64,000 nt of DNA. Origin: CAYYJR01 sp964472305 (GTDB lineage Bacteria; Armatimonadota; Hebobacteria; CAIYQO01). Both the position numbers and the translations under genes were made by a program. Position 1 is the first letter of the stretch; every line of letters begins with the position of its first letter. The stretch is taken from contig CAYYJR010000009.1 of NCBI GenBank assembly GCA_964472305.1, positions 62,001 to 126,000 on the forward strand. Direction: 5' to 3'. The notes under the pieces were generated by a model that was not told where the DNA came from, ran no database searches, and saw nothing but the letters and a program-made list of their open reading frames with translations. This document shows, in pieces, positions 60,293-64,000 of the stretch.

Positions 60293-61819
60293 TCACACGA
60301 TGTCCAGGTAGACCGCGTGCACGACCTCGTCCAGGCTGGTGAGGCCGGCGCGGGCTTTGGCCAACCCGTCATCGCGCAGGTTGGGGATGCCGGCTTCGCG
60401 GATGATGCCGCGGATTTCCGCGGCGCTCGCTTTGCGGATGATCGCCTGCTGAATCGGCTCGCTAACCGGCACCACCTCGAACACGCTCATCCGCCCGGTG
60501 TAGCCGGTGTTGCGGCAGTACTCGCATCCGGCGCCGTGGTAATACGTGGTGCCGTCATCGGATAACTCGAGCTGGCGGCGCATAATGTCGGTCACCGGTG
60601 CCACTTCTTTGCACCGCTCGCAAATACGGCGCACCAGCCGCTGGGCCAGGATGGCGCTAACCGCGCTGGAGATCAGAAACGGCTCAGCCCCCATATCCAC
60701 CATGCGCGCTGCCGCGGCGGCGGCATCGTTACAGTGCAGCGTCGAGAAGACCAGGTGCCCGGTCAGCGCGGAATGGATCGCCATGTCCAGCGTTTCCGGA
60801 TCGCGAATCTCGCCCACCAGGATGACGTCCGGATCCTGGCGCAGCATGGCGCGCAACCCGTTGGCGAAAGTGAGTCCCACCTTCGGGTTCACCTGAATCT
60901 GCCCAATGCGCGGGAAGCGATATTCCACCGGATCCTCGATGGTGATGATATTTTTTTCCACGTTGTCGATGGCGGACAGGCAGGCATACAGCGTGGTGGT
61001 CTTGCCCGATCCCGTCGGCCCGGTAGCCAGGACCATGCCGAATGGCTTGCATATCAATTGCTCGACAACCTTCAGACTGCTCTCGCTCAATCCCAATTGC
61101 GGCAGGTTGAGCGCGAGTTGACCCTTGGGCAGCAGGCGCAACACGGCTTTCTGGCCGGTGAGCAGCGGCACGATCGAGACGCGTACATCAAACATGCGCT
61201 TTCCCAATCCCACGTCAAAACGCCCGTCCTGCGGCTGACGGTTCTGCGCGATATCCAGATTGGCGAGAATTTTGATGCGCGAGATGACCGCCGGGTGCAG
61301 CGCCGGTTCGAAGGTCAGCGCGTCATACATCACTCCATCAATGCGAAAACGCACATAAACGAGTTGCTCATATGGTTCGATATGAATGTCAGTGGCACGC
61401 TCGGTGATGGCTCGATGGAAGATATTCTCCAGCATGGAGACGGCATTGGGCTGATCCACCGCGTGGCCGGTCACGGATGCCGCGTTCACCTCCAGGGTGA
61501 CACCGGCTTGTTGCAAAAGATCGGTGGGCGTTTCCGTGTAGTTGCGGCGATACACGGCCTCGATGCCGCGCTGAATATCCTGTTCGCTGGATGGCACCAG
61601 CGCCACTCCACAGCCGGTCAACCGCTGCAATTCCTTCACCAGCATGGCATTGCCGGGATCGGTGGTCAATACGGTCATCGTGCGAAAGCCACTCGGAGAC
61701 GTGTTGAGACCGGTCGGGCATACCCGATTCGCCACCGCCACCTCACGCGGCAACAGCGCCAGCGCCTCCGGTGGCACCTGTCGCTGCCCCTCAATAGCAT
61801 CCATGCCGTCATTACGCAT
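60293..61819 (-). CDS. GspE/PilB-type secretion or pilus ATPase
   Basis: 508 aa. A shortened N-terminal domain (about 1-105) precedes the ATPase core. 'ATDIHIEPYEQLVYVRFRI' opens the N2 domain. 'VLATGPTGSGKTTTLYACL' is Walker A, 'NIITIEDPVEYRFPRIGQI' the Asp box, 'PDVILVGEIRDPETLDMAI' Walker B and 'GHLVFSTLHCNDAAAAA' the His box. A four-Cys zinc site is in 'RRICERCKEV' and 'GCEYCRNTGYTGRM'. It powers type II secretion or type IV pilus assembly. No other genes of those systems lie next to it. AAAGGGG lies 8 nt before the ATG. Confidence 0.93.
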   Translation of the reverse strand: MRNDGMDAIEGQRQVPPEALALLPREVAVANRVCPTGLNTSPSGFRTMTVLTTDPGNAMLVKELQRLTGCGVALVPSSEQDIQRGIEAVYRRNYTETPTDLLQQAGVTLEVNAASVTGHAVDQPNAVSMLENIFHRAITERATDIHIEPYEQLVYVRFRIDGVMYDALTFEPALHPAVISRIKILANLDIAQNRQPQDGRFDVGLGKRMFDVRVSIVPLLTGQKAVLRLLPKGQLALNLPQLGLSESSLKVVEQLICKPFGMVLATGPTGSGKTTTLYACLSAIDNVEKNIITIEDPVEYRFPRIGQIQVNPKVGLTFANGLRAMLRQDPDVILVGEIRDPETLDMAIHSALTGHLVFSTLHCNDAAAAAARMVDMGAEPFLISSAVSAILAQRLVRRICERCKEVAPVTDIMRRQLELSDDGTTYYHGAGCEYCRNTGYTGRMSVFEVVPVSEPIQQAIIRKASAAEIRGIIREAGIPNLRDDGLAKARAGLTSLDEVVHAVYLDIV

Positions 61820-61853
61820 GGCTCTACCCCTTTTTCTGTGGTCCGTGCAACCT

Positions 61854-61859
61854 TATAAT
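61854..61859 (+). promoter_or_regulatory. -10 box of the ceramidase-like gene
   Basis: TATAAT 160 nt before the gene, just upstream of the divergent gspE. No convincing -35. Confidence 0.4.
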
Positions 61860-62004
61860 GCAATACGACGCGCGGCGGGCAATTCCTGCGCGGAATGGTG
61901 GGCAAGGCAAAGTCGTTCTCCACCCATCACTCGGAAGGAAATCGGCGATATATGCGTAAAGAACAGGTAATGTAATGATGGGGCAACGCCCGAAGGTGAA
62001 CCCC

Positions 62005-62019
62005 TAGGAGCGATTCCTA
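62005..62019 (+). promoter_or_regulatory. hairpin over the ribosome binding site
   Basis: TAGGA (62005-62009), loop GCGAT, TCCTA (62015-62019): the stem takes in the Shine-Dalgarno AGGAG and touches the A of the start codon. It could hold translation down; a GGGG/CCCC pairing lies just upstream (61980-62004). Confidence 0.4.
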
Positions 62020-63377
62020 TGCATATCGGATTGGCGAAAGTCGATATTACCCCCCGCGTCGGCGCGGAGCTGTGCGGTTTCGGTCCATTTCTGCACCGGT
62101 ATTCCATCGGCGTGCGCGACAGGCTATGGGCACGCGCCATGGCCATCGAGGACGGCACCCAACGCTTGTTGCTGGTGAGTTGCGACCTGATCGGCACCGC
62201 GCTGTCCATCACCCGGCGCGTGCGCGAACTCGTCACCGCGGCGACCGGCATCCCCGGCGACGCGATCATGATCTGCTCGTCGCACACGCACAGTGGCCCC
62301 TGCACCGGCCCGTACATCGGTTGGGGCGAGGCGGATCTACCGTATCTGGAACTGCTGCCCCAGCGTATTGCCGACGCCTGCCTGGGAGCGCTTGGCGCCT
62401 TGCGCCCGGCCACGCTGTCGCATGCCGAAGTGCCGTGCGAAGGCATCGGGGTGAACCGCGAATACGACCGCGACGCCCCGCCACTGGAGGAAGTGCTGGT
62501 GGATGGCTGGCGCCCGGCCAAACCGGAGTTGACCGACACCACCTGCCACGTGGTGAAGATCGAAGCGGATGGGCAACTCATCGGCTTTGTCAGCTACTTC
62601 GGCTGCCACCCGGTGGTATGCTGCCAGCAAACGCGCTATATTCACGGCGATTACGCGGGAGTGGCGACGAACCTGCTGGAGCGCGAGCACCCCGGCAGTA
62701 TCGGTCTTTTCCTGCAGGGTGCGCAAGGTGACGTGAACACCTGCGTGGTGCATAAGCCGGAAACGGAATCGCTGCTGGCGCTGGACATCATCGCCGGGCG
62801 CTACGCGAACGCGGTGCGCCGCGGTCTGGCGCAGGCGCGGCCTATCGGGATCGACGTGCTGGGTTATCAACGAAGCGAGGTGGCGTTCACTCGCAAGCCG
62901 TGGGGCATCGACAAATTGCGCACGCTGCTGGCGGAACATGAGACGCGCATGCGACAACTGCAGGCGGAGGGACGAACCGACCGGGACGACGAGGTGCGCA
63001 TGACCACGGTGCACCTGACCGCCATGCGGCGCCTGGTGGCGAAGGCGGAGGCGGGTGAGAGCCTGTCGCCGCCCATCGAGTTGCACGGCTTCCGTCTGGG
63101 TCCGCTCACACTGGTCGGTTCGCCTTTCGAGGTGTTCCAGGCGATCAAGAATGACGTGCGCGCGCGCGCCCAATCCCCGGTCTTTCTCCTGATGGGTTTA
63201 ACCAATGACAGCGTGGGCTACGCACCCGACCACACCGCCGCCGCACGCGGGGGCTACGCGGCGGATTTCGTGCCCATCATGTGCGGCGCGCTGCCTTTTG
63301 CCAACATTCATGACGAACTGACGCAAGCGTTTCTGGAGGTGGAAGCCGCACTCTACGGCGTAAAGAGCGTGGCGTAG
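62019..63377 (+). CDS. neutral/alkaline ceramidase-like hydrolase
   Basis: 452 aa, cytosolic by sequence (no signal peptide). 'GLAKVDITPRVGAELCGFG' is the conserved N-terminus of the ceramidase-like family. 'IMICSSHTHSGPCTGPYIG' holds the zinc His pair, and 'FVSYFGCHPVVCCQQTRYI' a further zinc-site His. 'IGLFLQGAQGDVNTC' carries the usual QGxxGD motif. The family splits amide bonds in ceramides, but the many bacterial homologues without a signal peptide may act on other amides. AGGAG lies 7 nt before the ATG. Confidence 0.88.
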   Translation: MHIGLAKVDITPRVGAELCGFGPFLHRYSIGVRDRLWARAMAIEDGTQRLLLVSCDLIGTALSITRRVRELVTAATGIPGDAIMICSSHTHSGPCTGPYIGWGEADLPYLELLPQRIADACLGALGALRPATLSHAEVPCEGIGVNREYDRDAPPLEEVLVDGWRPAKPELTDTTCHVVKIEADGQLIGFVSYFGCHPVVCCQQTRYIHGDYAGVATNLLEREHPGSIGLFLQGAQGDVNTCVVHKPETESLLALDIIAGRYANAVRRGLAQARPIGIDVLGYQRSEVAFTRKPWGIDKLRTLLAEHETRMRQLQAEGRTDRDDEVRMTTVHLTAMRRLVAKAEAGESLSPPIELHGFRLGPLTLVGSPFEVFQAIKNDVRARAQSPVFLLMGLTNDSVGYAPDHTAAARGGYAADFVPIMCGALPFANIHDELTQAFLEVEAALYGVKSVA

Positions 63378-63581
63378 CGCGTGGAGGTGCTGCGCCAGCG
63401 CAGTTTCGCCGGGTGACGAGTACACTGCCGTGCAGTGCCATCAGCACGCGACAGCATATCGAACGCGAGGATGCTGCCTCGCTGGGTGCATGCCGAACTG
63501 AACAGCGGGAAGCGTGCCCTCACCCTCCCACAAAGTTCCCCTTTCCGTCACAACAACTGTCCATGTGCGTGCGCGCACCGC

Positions 63582-63590
63582 TGGTATACT
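63582..63590 (+). promoter_or_regulatory. extended -10 upstream of the last gene
   Basis: TGGTATACT (TGn extension plus TATACT), 30 nt before the ATG at 63620. No -35 found. The rest of the 242-bp gap (63378-63619) shows no gene. Confidence 0.55.
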
Positions 63591-63619
63591 GCGTATGCAG
63601 GGCGACGGGAGGGAACGCG

Positions 63620-64000
63620 ATGGCCAGAGAGATTGTACCGTTTGTACCGGACAATGGGCGGTGGTTGGCACCGTTGGGTGGATTGGTGGCGGAGGTAACG
63701 GGGAGCGAACTGCGCATTTATCAGCAGAACGGCGACGGCGTGGCGCGCTTCCCGCTGGCGCCGATGCTGGATAACGAGACGATGACGTTGGGCACGTGGC
63801 GGGTCGAACAGGGCGTGCTCACCGCCAACCTGACAGACCGTCCTACGGTGCAAGTGCGGTTGTGGACCGCGCGCGGACGCGTGCACTATAGCATCTATTG
63901 CCCGCTGCCATCCCCGCTGGACATCGCCTATTTCCCCAACACGACCTTTCGCGGGCCGCATTGGCGGACTTTTGTGCCGCCTGACGATGACCGCGAATGG
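63620..64000 (+). CDS. hypothetical protein, partial (3' end outside window)
   Basis: 127 residues seen. Starts 'MAREIVPFVPDNGRWLAPL' after GGGAGGGAA. The visible part is beta-strand-like ('GVLTANLTDRPTVQVRLWT', 'RVHYSIYCPLPSPLDIAYF') without signal peptide. It could be the N-terminal beta domain of a carbohydrate-active enzyme, but nothing decisive is present before the edge. Confidence 0.6.
   Translation, partial: MAREIVPFVPDNGRWLAPLGGLVAEVTGSELRIYQQNGDGVARFPLAPMLDNETMTLGTWRVEQGVLTANLTDRPTVQVRLWTARGRVHYSIYCPLPSPLDIAYFPNTTFRGPHWRTFVPPDDDREW

Overview
The window looks like chromosome of an uncultured or little-studied, moderately GC-rich diderm bacterium. Diderm: TonB-ExbB-ExbD, a lipobox lipoprotein, a GspE/PilB secretion ATPase. 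The mix of Gfo/Idh/MocA oxidoreductases (three), FecR next to a CHASE2 cyclase, a cohesin-domain secreted protein, large HEAT-repeat proteins and a ceramidase-like enzyme is most like Armatimonadota or the Planctomycetes group. That assignment is inference; no rRNA is present. No insertion sequences, phage genes or CRISPR arrays were seen.

Layout. 1-7.2 kb (minus): FecR and CHASE2-cyclase genes, an intergenic repeat tract, and a 1231-aa fusion of an ECF-type sigma factor to a HEAT-repeat solenoid. 7.2-12.9 kb: a decayed gene, glycerate kinase, two tandem tRNA-Val genes behind a perfect sigma70 promoter, two Gfo/Idh/MocA oxidoreductases and a BaiN/YhiN-type flavoprotein. 12.9-15.1 kb: an arsenic operon (arsR, arsC, permease, small thioredoxin). 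15.3-21.6 kb (minus): a ROK-type kinase, a coiled-coil secreted protein and an overlapping exbB-exbD-tonB-cohesin-protein operon with a structured leader. 21.6-29.1 kb: TetR regulator, LOG protein, 41-aa basic protein, galT, yhbY, then an ACT protein, an internally deleted sodium:solute symporter and phenylacetate-CoA ligase, and an ATP-grasp gene. 29.2-31.9 kb: pheA and infC-rpmI-rplT with an AUU start for infC. 31.9-45.7 kb: slipin, secreted HEAT protein, class III aminotransferase, large Ig-like lipoprotein, a frameshifted membrane gene, a YhaO-YhaN nuclease/ATPase pair, a third Gfo/Idh/MocA gene and an SRPBCC protein. 45.9-55.3 kb: a Cys/His-rich secreted protein diverging from an 11-gene operon. 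55.4-64 kb: a geranylgeranyl-reductase-type flavoprotein, a two-component pair, nitroreductase, GspE, ceramidase-like protein and a partial gene.

The most interesting locus is the 46.6-55.3 kb operon. Nearly every gene overlaps or abuts the next. It encodes a 51-aa protein, a secreted membrane-anchored protein, an FtsX-type permease with its own ATPase, a ferric-reductase-like membrane protein, a ubiquitin-like MoaD/ThiS protein with its E1-like partner, and a molybdate/tungstate-type ABC importer with two different binding proteins. A possible Moco/Tuco-like RNA element precedes it and a flavoprotein gene converges on its end. I read it as oxyanion uptake joined to cofactor maturation and an envelope redox step for a molybdenum or tungsten enzyme that is not encoded in the window; this is inference.

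Recurrent regulatory style: ATGA-type overlaps inside operons, several -10 boxes so close to the start codon that the mRNAs should be leaderless, and intergenic hairpins between convergent genes.
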